From: Brachybacterium nesterenkovii
Lineage (GTDB): Bacteria; Actinomycetota; Actinomycetes; Actinomycetales; Dermabacteraceae
DNA: 43,546 nucleotides
Assembly (NCBI RefSeq): GCF_900163655.1
Contig: NZ_FWFG01000025.1
Span: 1-43,546 of the forward strand
Direction of reading: 5' to 3'
The notes beneath the pieces were generated by a model, which did not search any database, was not told the DNA's origin, and saw only the letters and a program-made list of their open reading frames with translations. The translations under genes were made by a program, and so were the position numbers. Shown in pieces: positions 7,668 to 16,211 of this stretch. Every line of letters starts with the position of its first letter. Within the stretch, counting starts at the first letter, position 1.

Positions 7668-8000
7668 ATGAACACGGATCCGCGCCAAGCCCTCGCCGCT
7701 CTGATCGCCGCCCTCGAGCGCCACTACGAGGCGGCCGCCGCCTCGCGTGGCGATGACGACCCCGCCCTGGACGCCGCCACCGACCAGCTGACCACCGCCT
7801 TCGACGCCTACGACGACGCGCTCTTCGACGCCTACGACGTGGCCACCCCGCTCATCGTGTTCGACGGGGAGGACCTCGAGGACGACGAGGACGACGAGGA
7901 CGATGACGACGACTTCGAGGATTTCGACGACCTCGACGACGATGACGACCTCGATGAGGACTTCGACGACGAGGACGACGACACGGACGACGAGGCCTGA
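7668..8000 (+). CDS. Acidic protein with poly-Asp/Glu tail
   Basis: A 110-residue protein in two parts. Residues 1-65 look like a helical domain (PRQALAALIAALERHYEAAA, TTAFDAYDDALFDAYDVATP). From residue 66 to the end it is almost purely Asp and Glu with a few Phe and Leu. Similar small acidic proteins of Micrococcales are sometimes annotated as primosomal or primase proteins, but nothing here supports that label. The tail suggests a DNA-mimic, a chaperone or an ion-binding role (speculation). A TAnnnT element six bases from the ATG suggests a leaderless transcript. It is the only gene between the divergent DUF5703 gene and mshC. Confidence 0.75.
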   Translation: MNTDPRQALAALIAALERHYEAAAASRGDDDPALDAATDQLTTAFDAYDDALFDAYDVATPLIVFDGEDLEDDEDDEDDDDDFEDFDDLDDDDDLDEDFDDEDDDTDDEA

Positions 8001-8012
8001 CAGCCCCGGCGC

Positions 8013-8080
8013 TCCTGCCCGATCCGTGACGGGTTCCGTTCGCCGAGCGCGGACGGGGCCCGTCGTGCGTCCGGGCAGGA
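8013..8080 (+). other. Nested inverted repeats, possible terminator or structured RNA
   Basis: Between the acidic-protein gene and mshC, TCCTGCCCG (8013-8021) pairs with CGGGCAGGA (8072-8080). Inside it GACGGG (8028-8033) pairs with CCCGTC (8059-8064), and a short TCCG/CGGA pair lies within that. The structure ends about 105 bases before mshC and may simply terminate the upstream gene. Confidence 0.35.
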
Positions 8081-8164
8081 CCAGGCGCGTGCGGCGGACC
8101 GAGCGTGGGGAGGACCCGAGGCGTCGGCAGGGCCGGATGCGCCCCGACGGCGTCGCCGCGCCGC

Positions 8165-8192
8165 TTCGACGGTCAGCGGCCCCGCATATGAT
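8165..8192 (+). promoter_or_regulatory. mshC promoter (leaderless)
   Basis: TTCGAC (8165-8170) is followed after 16 bases by the strong -10 TATGAT (8187-8192), and then exactly six bases before the GTG start of mshC. No Shine-Dalgarno is present, so the mRNA probably begins at the start codon. Confidence 0.55.
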
Positions 8193-8198
8193 CGCGGC

Positions 8199-9464
8199 GT
8201 GAAGAGCTGGACGTCCCCGACCATCGCCCCCCTCCCCGCCTCCGGGCGCCTGCCGCGCCTGCACGACACGCGCGCGGGCGCGGTGCGCGAGATCGTGCCG
8301 CTCGAGGAGGGCCGTGCCCGCATCTACGTCTGCGGCATCACCCCGTACGACTCGACGCACCTGGGGCACGCCGCGACCTACCACGCGGCGGACCTGATGC
8401 GCCGCGCCTTCCTCGACGCCGGGATCGAGGCGAGCGTCGCCCAGAACGTCACCGACGTCGACGATCCGCTGCTCGAGCGCGCGGACCGCGACGGCGTCGA
8501 CTGGCGCGAGCTCGCCGCCGACCAGTCTGCCCTGTTCGCCGGCGATATGGCGGCGCTGCGGATCATCGCCCCGGAGACGTACGAGTCGGTGTCCGAGGCG
8601 ATGGAGCGGATCATCTCCACCGTCACCCGCATCGTCGACCGCGGCCGCGCCTACCAGGTGCCCACGGACGACGCTGAGGGGGACGACTGGTACCTCGACC
8701 TCTCCGCGGACGGCACCCTCGGCGAGGTCAGCGGCTGGACCCGCGAGCAGATGATGGAGGTCTTCGCGGACCGGGGCGGCGACCCCGAGCGACCCGGCAA
8801 GCGCGACCCCTTCGACCCGCTGCTGTGGCGCGCCGCCCGTGACGGCGAGCCCTCCTGGGAGGCCGACGTCGTCGGTGCGGGCCGGCCCGGCTGGCACGTG
8901 GAGTGCGTGACGATCTCCGAGGGCGCCCTGGGCCTGCCCTTCGACGTCCAGACCGGCGGGCGCGACCTGATCTTCCCGCACCACGACATGAGCGCCTCGC
9001 ATGCGGCGGCGCTCGGCGAGGGCTTCGCCGCCTGCTACCCGCACGTCGGGATGGTGGCCTACCAGGGCGTGAAGATGAGCAAGTCGCTGGGCAACCTCGT
9101 GTTCGTCTCGCGCCTGGTGGCCGCCGGCGAGGACCCGATGGCCGTGCGCCTGGTGCTCATGGCCCATCACTACCGCAGCGACTGGGAGTGGACCGACGCC
9201 GAGCTCTCGACCGCCCGCGACCGCCTCGCCGCTTACCGCGCGACCCTCGCGGAGCGTCCCCGCGACGCCGCCGTCGTCGCCGCCCTGCGCGCCGCCCTGG
9301 CGGACGACCTCGACACGCCCCGTGCCCTCGCGGTGCTGGACGCCTGGGCGGCGGGCGAGTCCCCGTCGACCGATGGCGTCACCGCGCAGAGCAGCGGCGG
9401 CGAGGCCCCCGATGACGTGGCGGCGGCCGTCGACGCCCTCTTCGGGATCGCGCTGCGCGCCTGA
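8199..9464 (+). CDS. mshC: Cysteine:GlcN-Ins ligase, mycothiol biosynthesis
   Basis: A 421-residue protein. MshC condenses cysteine with 1D-myo-inositol 2-amino-2-deoxy-glucopyranoside in an ATP-dependent step of mycothiol synthesis, the main thiol of actinobacteria. It is related to class I cysteinyl-tRNA synthetases. The HIGH-type motif appears as YDSTHLGHA from residue 50, the zinc-binding Cys in YVCGIT just before it, the WHVECVTIS region further on, and KMSKS at 292-296. The length matches MshC (about 410) rather than the longer CysS, and no tRNA-binding C-terminal extension is seen. The start is GTG 8199, directly after a TATGAT -10, suggesting a leaderless mRNA. It converges on the PAC2 gene. 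Confidence 0.95.
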   Translation: MKSWTSPTIAPLPASGRLPRLHDTRAGAVREIVPLEEGRARIYVCGITPYDSTHLGHAATYHAADLMRRAFLDAGIEASVAQNVTDVDDPLLERADRDGVDWRELAADQSALFAGDMAALRIIAPETYESVSEAMERIISTVTRIVDRGRAYQVPTDDAEGDDWYLDLSADGTLGEVSGWTREQMMEVFADRGGDPERPGKRDPFDPLLWRAARDGEPSWEADVVGAGRPGWHVECVTISEGALGLPFDVQTGGRDLIFPHHDMSASHAAALGEGFAACYPHVGMVAYQGVKMSKSLGNLVFVSRLVAAGEDPMAVRLVLMAHHYRSDWEWTDAELSTARDRLAAYRATLAERPRDAAVVAALRAALADDLDTPRALAVLDAWAAGESPSTDGVTAQSSGGEAPDDVAAAVDALFGIALRA

Positions 9465-9515
9465 GCACGCGCCCCCGCGGCGCTCCCGCGACGCGAGGCG
9501 GGTGGCGGTGAGCCC

Positions 9516-10367
9516 TCAGTCCTCGTCGCGGCGCCGCCGCAGGAAGCGCTCGAACTCCTCGGCGATCGCGTCGCCCGTGGCCGCCGGGAGCTCGGCGGCG
9601 TCCTGGGCGCGCTCCAGCTGGGCCACGTAGTCGGCCACGTCCGGATCCGTGCGCGCCAGCTCATCGACGCCGCGCTGCCACGCCGCGGCCTCCTCCTCGA
9701 GATCGTGGAGGGGCACGACGGCCGTGAGCTGCTCCTGCACAGCGCGCACGAGTGCGAGCACGGCCTTCGGCGACGGGTTCTGGGACACGTAGTGGGGCAC
9801 CTGCACCCACGCGGAGACGAGGCGGAGGCCGGCCTCGACCGCGGCCTGTCCCAGCACCGAGGGGATCCCGACGGGCCCCTCGTAGGAGTTCGGCGGCGCC
9901 GGCTCGTACGGCGTCTCCTGCACGCTCACGGACACGGGGAGGGGCCGGGAGTGCGGGGCGTCGGCCAGCATCGAGCCGAGCGTCACCAGCGTCCCGACGC
10001 CCGCGTCCGAGAGCACCGCGAGTATCTCGGCGCTGAAGGCGCGCCAGCGGATCGACGGCTCGGGGCCGCTGATCAGCACGATCTCGGGGCCGCTCGGGGG
10101 CGAGACCAGATCGATGGTCGTGTCGGGCCAGGTGAGCGCGCGGCGCCCGTGGTCGTCGATGACGAGCTCGGGACGGTTGACCTGGAAGTCGACGTAGTCC
10201 TCGGAGGAGACGGTCCGCAGACGGCGGTGCGGCCAGGCGTGCAGCAGGTGCTCGACGGCGCCGGTGGCGGCTTCGCCCGCGTCGTTCCAGCCGCCGAACG
10301 CGGCCACGGCGATCCGGCGCCGCACGCGCTGGGGGGCGCCGACGGAGGGGTTCTCGGGCTTCGTCAT
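9516..10367 (-). CDS. PAC2 family protein (proteasome-assembly-chaperone-like)
   Basis: A 283-residue protein with the PAC2-family start RIAVAAFGGWNDAGEAATGA, then EIVLISGPEPSIRWR, a glycine-rich LVTLGSMLADAPHSRP and the C-terminal YVAQLERAQDAAELPAATGD. PAC2 is named after a eukaryotic proteasome assembly chaperone, but actinobacterial members have no demonstrated role in proteasome assembly. Their proximity to the pup genes is common, and here no proteasome genes exist nearby. I chose the ATG at 10365-10367, which gives the conserved N-terminus, over an upstream extension into the neighbouring gene. TACCCT lies seven bases before the ATG. It is divergent from the site-2 protease gene. Confidence 0.88.
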   Translation of the reverse strand: MTKPENPSVGAPQRVRRRIAVAAFGGWNDAGEAATGAVEHLLHAWPHRRLRTVSSEDYVDFQVNRPELVIDDHGRRALTWPDTTIDLVSPPSGPEIVLISGPEPSIRWRAFSAEILAVLSDAGVGTLVTLGSMLADAPHSRPLPVSVSVQETPYEPAPPNSYEGPVGIPSVLGQAAVEAGLRLVSAWVQVPHYVSQNPSPKAVLALVRAVQEQLTAVVPLHDLEEEAAAWQRGVDELARTDPDVADYVAQLERAQDAAELPAATGDAIAEEFERFLRRRRDED

Positions 10368-10374
10368 CCCGCTC

Positions 10375-10384
10375 AGGGTACTCT
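10375..10384. promoter_or_regulatory. Symmetric divergent -10 elements (PAC2 gene / M50 protease gene)
   Basis: Within AGGGTACTCT the plus strand holds TACTCT (10379-10384), eight bases before the ATG at 10393. The minus strand holds TACCCT (10380-10375), seven bases before the ATG at 10367. The two hexamers share the central TA. Only 25 bases separate the two start codons, leaving no room for other promoter positions. Confidence 0.5.
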
Positions 10385-10392
10385 CCGCGGAC

Positions 10393-11520
10393 ATGAGCCC
10401 TGCCCCTGCCCGACGCGGCCTGCTGCCCCCGGTGCGGGTCTCGGGCGGGACACTGCTGACCGTCGTGCTCCTGGCCGTCCTGGTCCATCCGAACCTGGTC
10501 GCGAGCGGGGCCGCATCCGGGACCGGCGCCGTGCTGCTCGCGCTCGCGATCGGGCTGTCCGTCATCGCCTCGGTGCTGCTGCACGAGGTCGCTCACGCCC
10601 TCGCCGCCCGGGCCTTCGGGGGCCAGGTCGACCACATCGCGCTCACGCTGTGGGGCGGGCACACCCAGTACCGGGCGCGCAGCGCGGCCACCGTCCCCTC
10701 GATCGTCATCTCCCTCGTGGGCCCGGCGACCAACGCCCTCATCGCGCTCGCGGCCCGTGCGCTCGCCCCGGACGCCGCCCAGCACCCCGCCCTCGCGGCC
10801 TGCTGCTTCTACATCGCCACGCTCAACCTGGGACTGGCCGTCTTCAACCTGCTGCCGGGGCTGCCGATGGACGGCGGACGCGCGGTCGAGGCGCTGCTGG
10901 GAGCGGTCCTGCGCGACCGCTCGCTCGGCACCATCGCGACCGCGTGGATCGGGCGCGCGATCGCGATCGTGATCATCGCCGTGCCGCTGCTGCGGATGCT
11001 CCGCGGGGCCGACGGCCTCGACGCGCTGCTGCTCATCTGGGCCCTCCTCATCGCGGGCACCCTCTGGCAGGGGGCGACCTCGGCGCTGCGCGGGGCGACG
11101 GCCCGGCACCGGGCGCGCCGCCTCGAGCCCGCGCGCCTGGCGCGCCCCGTCCGCCTCCTGCGGGCGGACGAGCCCGTATCGATGCTCGACCCGGCCCTCG
11201 ATCATCTGGCCGGTCGCGGCGAGGCCGCGGTCATCGTCGTGGGCGAGGGCGGCACGGCCCACCGCCCCGATCCGGGGGCCTGCGCGGCGGTCCCGGCGGC
11301 GCTGCGCGCCAGCACTCCGCTCAGCGCGGTCAGCCTGCCTCTCGGCCCCCTCGTCACCCTGCGCGTCGACGCGGACGGCGAGCAGGCCGCGGCGCTGCTG
11401 AGCGCCCGCCCGGACGCTGTCTGCGTGCTGGTCGATGCGGCCGGTGCCCCCGTCGGCCTGCTCGAGGCCGCCGACCTCGCCTCCGCCCTGCGCCTCTCGT
11501 CCCGCCCGCGGACCGCCTGA
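10393..11520 (+). CDS. Site-2 protease family (M50) zinc metalloprotease
   Basis: A 375-residue polytopic membrane protease. The zinc motif HEVAH is at residues 64-68 and the second motif NLLPGLPMDGG begins at Asn152 with the metal-ligand Asp160. Six or so hydrophobic segments fill residues 15-235. A cytoplasmic C-terminal part follows, with paired CBS-like repeats (RADEPVSMLDPALDHLAGRG, then AGAPVGLLEAADLASAL). This is the architecture of Rip3/SpoIVFB-like intramembrane proteases that cleave anti-sigma factors or other membrane proteins; the substrate is unknown. The ATG at 10393 is the first codon after the divergent promoter. It is followed by trmI after 35 bases. Confidence 0.92.
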   Translation: MSPAPARRGLLPPVRVSGGTLLTVVLLAVLVHPNLVASGAASGTGAVLLALAIGLSVIASVLLHEVAHALAARAFGGQVDHIALTLWGGHTQYRARSAATVPSIVISLVGPATNALIALAARALAPDAAQHPALAACCFYIATLNLGLAVFNLLPGLPMDGGRAVEALLGAVLRDRSLGTIATAWIGRAIAIVIIAVPLLRMLRGADGLDALLLIWALLIAGTLWQGATSALRGATARHRARRLEPARLARPVRLLRADEPVSMLDPALDHLAGRGEAAVIVVGEGGTAHRPDPGACAAVPAALRASTPLSAVSLPLGPLVTLRVDADGEQAAALLSARPDAVCVLVDAAGAPVGLLEAADLASALRLSSRPRTA

Positions 11521-11542
11521 ACGGGGCCGCCGGTCCCGCACC

Positions 11543-11548
11543 TAGACT
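11543..11548 (+). promoter_or_regulatory. Candidate leaderless -10 for trmI and the pupylation locus
   Basis: TAGACT is followed by seven bases and the trmI ATG at 11556, with no Shine-Dalgarno between. It could drive trmI-arc-dop-pup-pafA. Confidence 0.4.
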
Positions 11549-11555
11549 TGAGCGC

Positions 11556-12644
11556 ATGACCGACCAGACCCCCGACCTGCCCGCGGCCCGCCCGGACGGC
11601 CTCCTCGAGGACGCCGCCGTCGCCCGCGGCGATGCCGCAGGGCCCCGCCTGGACCGCACCGGTCCCTTCATCGCGGGGGACAAGGTCCAGCTGGCCGACG
11701 CCAAGAACCGCCTGCACACGATCACCCTCAAGGAGGGCGGGCAGTTCCACAGCCACCGCGGCGTGCTGCGCCACGACGATCTCATCGGCGCCGAGGACGG
11801 CACCGTGGTCGAGGACTCCCACGGCACCGCCTACCAGGCGCTGCGCCCGCTCTACAGCGACTACATGCTGTCGATGCCGCGCGGCGCCGCGATCATCTAC
11901 CCCAAGGACTCCGCGCAGATCCTCATGTGGGGGGACATCTTCCCCGGGGCCCGCGTGCTCGAGGCCGGCGTCGGCTCCGGCGGCCTGACCACCGCCCTGC
12001 TGCGCGCGGTCGGACCCGAGGGATCCGTCCACTCGATCGAGCGCCGCGAGGACTTCGCGGGCGTCGCGCGCGAGAACGTCGAGACCTATTTCGGCGCTCC
12101 CCACCCGGCGTGGACCCTGTCGATCGGCGACTTCCAGGAGCGCGCGCTCGAGCTCGCCGCCGACGGGCCCTGCGCCGACCGCGTCGTGCTCGACATGCTC
12201 GCCCCGTGGGAGTGCGTCGACGCCGCCGCGACCGCGCTGGTCTCCGGCGGCGTGTTCCTCGCCTACGTCGCGACCGTCACCCAGCTCTCGCGCACCGCGG
12301 AGGCACTGCGCGACCACGGCGAGTTCACCGAGCCCTACGCCTGGGAGTCCTTCGTGCGGCCCTGGCACCTCGAGGGCCTGGCCGTGCGCCCGGAGCACCG
12401 CATGAACGCCCACACCGGCTTCCTGCTGACGGCGCGCCGCACCGCCCACGGCGTCGAGGCCCTGCGCCGGGTGCGACGCCCGGCGCCCGGCTCGCAGGAC
12501 GCCGCCGAGCTCAGCCATCCCGACAACGACGGCTTCGGCGGCTCGGAGACGACGTGGACCGCGGACGACCTCGGCGAGCGCGGCGTCGCGCCCCGCAAGA
12601 TCAAGCGCGCGCTGCGGGACATCCGCCAGGGCCGGGACCGCTGA
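11556..12644 (+). CDS. trmI: tRNA (adenine(58)-N1)-methyltransferase
   Basis: A 362-residue protein. TrmI methylates N1 of adenosine 58 in the T-loop of tRNAs using S-adenosylmethionine. The N-terminal small domain carries [19 protein letters not shown] and the conserved YPKD before the Rossmann domain. The SAM-binding loop is [16 protein letters not shown] from residue 134, and [11 protein letters not shown] follows as the catalytic motif IV-like segment. The C-terminal extension (about residues 290-362) is Arg/Asp-rich and less conserved. As in mycobacteria, the gene sits upstream of the ATPase arc/mpa. Only 40 bases separate them, so they are probably one transcript. Confidence 0.95.
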   Translation: MTDQTPDLPAARPDGLLEDAAVARGDAAGPRLDRTGPFIAGDKVQLADAKNRLHTITLKEGGQFHSHRGVLRHDDLIGAEDGTVVEDSHGTAYQALRPLYSDYMLSMPRGAAIIYPKDSAQILMWGDIFPGARVLEAGVGSGGLTTALLRAVGPEGSVHSIERREDFAGVARENVETYFGAPHPAWTLSIGDFQERALELAADGPCADRVVLDMLAPWECVDAAATALVSGGVFLAYVATVTQLSRTAEALRDHGEFTEPYAWESFVRPWHLEGLAVRPEHRMNAHTGFLLTARRTAHGVEALRRVRRPAPGSQDAAELSHPDNDGFGGSETTWTADDLGERGVAPRKIKRALRDIRQGRDR

Positions 12645-12684
12645 GGCCCCGCAGCCGCCCTCACCGGCGGCGGGAAGGAGAGGC

Positions 12685-14283
12685 GTGAAGACCTACCAGG
12701 ACATGGCCACCGAGCTCGAGAAGCTCGCGGCCCAGAACGACCGCCTGGTCACGAGCCTGCGCGCGGCCCGGGCGCAGATCGTGCAGATGAAGTCGGATCT
12801 CGAGCGCATCGGCGATCCGCCCAACTCGTACGCGACGTTCCTGCGCCGTGCCGAGGGCACCACGGTGGACGTGCTCCACAACGGGCGCCGCCTGCGCCTG
12901 GCCACGAGCGCCGACCTCGACCTCGAGGCGCTGGCGCCCGGCGACGAGCTGCGCCTGAACGAGTCCCTCATCGTGGTCGAGCCCGCCCCGCGCCAGGACG
13001 CCGGGAGCCTGGTGACCGTCCTCGAGGACCTGCCCGATGCCCGCGTGCTGGTGCAGGTGACCACCGATGACCAGCGCGTGCTGCGCCGCTCCGGGGCCCT
13101 GGCCGACGTCCCGCTGCACGCCGGCGATCACGTGCTCGTCGACCTCAAGGCCCAGCTGGTCCTCGAGCAGGTCGAGCGCGCGGAGATCACCGACCTCGTC
13201 CTCGAGCAGGTGCCCGACACGTCCTTCGCGCAGATCGGCGGCCTCGCCGACCAGATCGAGACCATCCGCGACGCCGTCGAGCTGCCCTTCCTCCACCAGG
13301 ACCTCTACCGCGAGTACGGGCTGCGGCCCCCCAAGGGAGTGCTGCTGTACGGCCCGCCCGGATGCGGCAAGACGATGATCGCCAAGGCGGTCGCCCACGA
13401 GCTCGCCCTGCGCTCGGCGGAGGCGCGCGGCATCGACGCGGACGACGCCCTGCGCGATGCGTTCTTCCTCAACGTCAAGGGCCCAGAGCTGCTGAACAAG
13501 TACGTGGGCGAGACCGAGCGCTCGATCCGCCTCGTGTTCGAGCGGGCCCGGGAGCGGGCGAGCGCCGGCAGCCCCGTCGTCGTGTTCTTCGACGAGATGG
13601 AGTCCCTGTTCCGCACCCGCGGGACGGGCGTCTCGAGCGACGTCGAGACGACGATCGTCCCGCAGCTGCTCGCGGAGATCGACGGCGTCGAGTCGCTCGA
13701 GAACGTGATCGTTATCGGCGCCTCCAACCGCGAGGACATGATCGACCCCGCGATCCTGCGCCCCGGGCGCCTGGACGTGAAGATCCGCATCCGCCGCCCC
13801 GATGCACAGGCCGCGCGGGAGATCCTCGCGATCCATCTCGACGGCGAGGTACCGCTGCGCGAGGACCGCGAGGCCCTGCTCGACCTCGCCGTGGACACCC
13901 TGTACGCCGAGGGGCCGTCGACCGAGTTCGTGCGCCTGGACTACTCCGACGGATCCAGCGAGACCCTGCACCTGCGGGACTTCGTCTCCGGCGCCTCGCT
14001 GCGCAACATCGTCGACCGCGCCAAGAAGAACGCGGTCAAGGATTTCCTCGCCACGGGCGTGCCGGGGATCTCCCGCGAACACGTCCTCGCGGCCATCGCC
14101 GCCGAGTCCGCGGAGAACGAGGACCTCCCCTCGGGCGCCCACCCCGATGACTGGGCCCGCATCTCCGGGCGCCGCGGACGCCGGGTCGAGCAGGTCACGC
14201 CCCTGCGCGGCCTGCAGGGCCCCGAGGGCCTCGCGACGACGACCACGCATGACCAGCACGACCAGGAGGGGATGCTGCGATGA
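12685..14283 (+). CDS. arc: Proteasome-type AAA ATPase ARC/Mpa without docking tail
   Basis: A 532-residue hexameric AAA unfoldase of the Pup pathway. An N-terminal coiled coil (about residues 5-40, which binds Pup in homologues) is followed by tandem OB folds and the AAA module. Walker A is GPPGCGKT at 223-230, the Walker B Asp-Glu pair is at 303-304, and the second region of homology is [18 protein letters not shown]. The start is GTG 12685 after AAGGAGAGGC. The C-terminus reads [12 protein letters not shown] and lacks the Gly-Gln-Tyr-Leu tail that mycobacterial Mpa inserts into the 20S core. With no prcB/prcA here, it probably unfolds or remodels pupylated proteins without a proteasome (inference). 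The stop overlaps the dop start by four bases. Confidence 0.95.
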   Translation: MKTYQDMATELEKLAAQNDRLVTSLRAARAQIVQMKSDLERIGDPPNSYATFLRRAEGTTVDVLHNGRRLRLATSADLDLEALAPGDELRLNESLIVVEPAPRQDAGSLVTVLEDLPDARVLVQVTTDDQRVLRRSGALADVPLHAGDHVLVDLKAQLVLEQVERAEITDLVLEQVPDTSFAQIGGLADQIETIRDAVELPFLHQDLYREYGLRPPKGVLLYGPPGCGKTMIAKAVAHELALRSAEARGIDADDALRDAFFLNVKGPELLNKYVGETERSIRLVFERARERASAGSPVVVFFDEMESLFRTRGTGVSSDVETTIVPQLLAEIDGVESLENVIVIGASNREDMIDPAILRPGRLDVKIRIRRPDAQAAREILAIHLDGEVPLREDREALLDLAVDTLYAEGPSTEFVRLDYSDGSSETLHLRDFVSGASLRNIVDRAKKNAVKDFLATGVPGISREHVLAAIAAESAENEDLPSGAHPDDWARISGRRGRRVEQVTPLRGLQGPEGLATTTTHDQHDQEGMLR

Positions 14284-15962
14284 CGGATGCTGCGATGACG
14301 GCCGGCGTGACCACCCGGCGCCCGATGGGCATCGAGACCGAGTTCGGGGTGCTGCACGCCGACGCCCGCCAGCGCATGCAGGGCGGCGCCTCCTCGGCGA
14401 TCATGCTCAGCCACCTGACGGTCGCCTCCGTCGCCCTGCTCGACGAGGACCCCGCGCGCCGCGGCCGCCGCGTCCGCTGGGACTACGGCGACGAGACGCC
14501 GCTGCGGGATGCTCGCGGCTTCGAGATCACCCGCGCCGCGGCGCACCCCTCGCAGCTGACCGACGAGGTCCGTGATGCCCACGTGCCGATGCTCGACGTC
14601 CCCAGCGTCGACGCCGACGCGCCCGTCCAGGCCTCCGAGCGCGCCCCCGAGGGGGACGACGCCGCGATCCTGGAGTGGGCCGTGCGCCGCTCGATCGGCA
14701 ACGCGGTGCTGAGCAACGGCGCCCGCTGGTACGTCGACCACGCCCATCCCGAGTACTCCTCTCCCGAGGTGATGACCGCGCGCGAGGGCGTGCTGGTCGA
14801 CCGCGCCGGGGAGCTCGTGGCGCAGGAGGCGATGCGCCGCCTCGATGCCGTCGACGGCGTCCCCTCGGTGGTGCTGTACAAGAACAACACCGACTCCAAG
14901 GGCGCGAGCTACGGCACCCACGAGAACTACCTGCTCGCCCGCGACATCCCCTTCGACCGCGTCGTCGAGGCCCTCGTCCCGTTCTTCGCGTCCCGCTGCG
15001 TCATCACCGGCAGCGGCCGCGTGGGCCGGGGGACCCACGGCCAGGAGCCCGGCTTCCAGATCTCCTCGCGCGCCGACTTCTTCGAGAACGTCGTCGGCCT
15101 CGAGACCACGCTGAACCGGCCCATCGTGAACTCCCGCGATGAGCCGCATGCGGACGCCCGGCTGCACCGGCGCCTGCACGTGATCATCGGCGACGCCACC
15201 CAGCTGGAGAGCGCCACCTACCTCAAGCTCGGCATGACCAGCCTCGTGCTCGCGGCGCTCGAGGCCGAGCACCGGACCGGGGAGGAGATCCTGCCGCGGA
15301 TCGAGCTGGCCGATCCCGTCGCCGCGGTCCACGCGATCAGCCACGATCCGACGCTGCGGGCCACGGTCCCCACCCGCGACGGGGAGCAGCTGACGGCCCT
15401 GCAGATCCAGCGCGCGCACGCCGAGGCGATCGCCGCCGTCGCCGACATGTCCGATGCGGAGACCGCCGACGTCATCGGTCAGTGGCTCGAGCTGCTGGAC
15501 CTCCTCGAGCGCGACCCGGCGCTGGCCGCCGACCGCGTCGAGTGGGCCGCCAAGCTGTCCCTGCTGGAGACCTACCGCGCTCGCCACGGCCTGGACTGGG
15601 CCGATCCGCGCCTGCAGATGATCGACCTGCAGTTCGCGGACCTGCGGCCCGAGCGCAGCCTGTACGCGAAGCTGCGGGCGGCGGGGCGCGTCCGCACGCT
15701 CGTGACCGAGGCCGAGGCGGCCGAGGCCGTCACCGCGCCGCCGCGCTCGACCCGCGCCCACCTGCGGGGCGCCCTCATCGGCGCCCATCCCGCCCACGTC
15801 GACTCCGCCGGCTGGGACGTCATCACCCTCGCCGGCGAGAACGGCGGGGCCCGCATCCGCCTGGCCGACCCCGCGATCGGCAGCGCGCCGTGGTGCGCCG
15901 AGCGCGGCATCGACCCGCACGCGGACCCGGAGGACGTCCTCGCGGCGCTCCGCCGGCTCTGA
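14280..15962 (+). CDS. dop: Pup deamidase/depupylase
   Basis: A 560-residue protein. Dop removes Pup from substrates and, in species with Pup ending in Gln, deamidates it. It has a glutamine-synthetase-like fold and uses ATP. The N-terminal metal/nucleotide motif is GIETEFG, the Dop-specific loop lies around residues 35-60, and the conserved [13 protein letters not shown] contains Asp153, equivalent to the nucleophilic or essential Asp of other Dop proteins. [18 protein letters not shown] and [10 protein letters not shown] follow. It is longer than mycobacterial Dop (about 500 residues) because of some 45 extra residues between [11 protein letters not shown] and [14 protein letters not shown]. 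Since Pup here already ends in Glu, only depupylation is needed. It starts inside the arc stop codon. Confidence 0.95.
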   Translation: MTDAAMTAGVTTRRPMGIETEFGVLHADARQRMQGGASSAIMLSHLTVASVALLDEDPARRGRRVRWDYGDETPLRDARGFEITRAAAHPSQLTDEVRDAHVPMLDVPSVDADAPVQASERAPEGDDAAILEWAVRRSIGNAVLSNGARWYVDHAHPEYSSPEVMTAREGVLVDRAGELVAQEAMRRLDAVDGVPSVVLYKNNTDSKGASYGTHENYLLARDIPFDRVVEALVPFFASRCVITGSGRVGRGTHGQEPGFQISSRADFFENVVGLETTLNRPIVNSRDEPHADARLHRRLHVIIGDATQLESATYLKLGMTSLVLAALEAEHRTGEEILPRIELADPVAAVHAISHDPTLRATVPTRDGEQLTALQIQRAHAEAIAAVADMSDAETADVIGQWLELLDLLERDPALAADRVEWAAKLSLLETYRARHGLDWADPRLQMIDLQFADLRPERSLYAKLRAAGRVRTLVTEAEAAEAVTAPPRSTRAHLRGALIGAHPAHVDSAGWDVITLAGENGGARIRLADPAIGSAPWCAERGIDPHADPEDVLAALRRL

Positions 15963-16018
15963 CCGCCCGACCGCCACCGACCCGCACCGACCACCCCGTC
16001 CCCTGAGGAGGACCCGAC

Positions 16019-16207
16019 ATGACCCAGCAGTTCGTCACCGGCCCCGGCCACGGCGAGGACGACAGCGCCGAGGACCCCACCGCCCAGGGCGGCCAGACCT
16101 TCGCCTCCGTGCAGGGCAGCGACGATCTCCTCGACGAGATCGACGCCGTCCTGGAGACCAACGCGGAGACCTTCGTTCGCTCCTTCGTGCAGAAGGGCGG
16201 CGAGTGA
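16019..16207 (+). CDS. pup: Prokaryotic ubiquitin-like protein Pup (ends in GGE)
   Basis: A 62-residue, mostly disordered, acidic protein. Its C-terminal half has the family helix SDDLLDEIDAVLETNAETFV and ends SFVQKGGE. The terminal Glu is encoded directly, so PafA can ligate its side-chain carboxylate to substrate lysines without prior deamidation by Dop, as known for species such as Corynebacterium. There is a single lysine, three residues before the GGE tail. The ATG at 16019 follows TGAGGAGGAC. It lies 56 bases after dop and only four bases before pafA; prcB and prcA, which in mycobacteria lie between pup and pafA, are not present. Confidence 0.97.
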   Translation: MTQQFVTGPGHGEDDSAEDPTAQGGQTFASVQGSDDLLDEIDAVLETNAETFVRSFVQKGGE

Positions 16208-16211
16208 GCCG

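Noticed and set aside
7859..7998. GAC/GAG-rich stretch as a microsatellite
   Set aside because: It is the codon run for the Asp/Glu tail of the protein at 7668-8000; codons vary irregularly, so it is not a simple repeat.
9705..11555. Upstream extension of the trmI reading frame
   Set aside because: This stretch reads through the PAC2 and M50 protease genes in another frame as Arg/Pro/Gly-rich sequence. The conserved TrmI N-terminus and the TAGACT element place the start at 11556.
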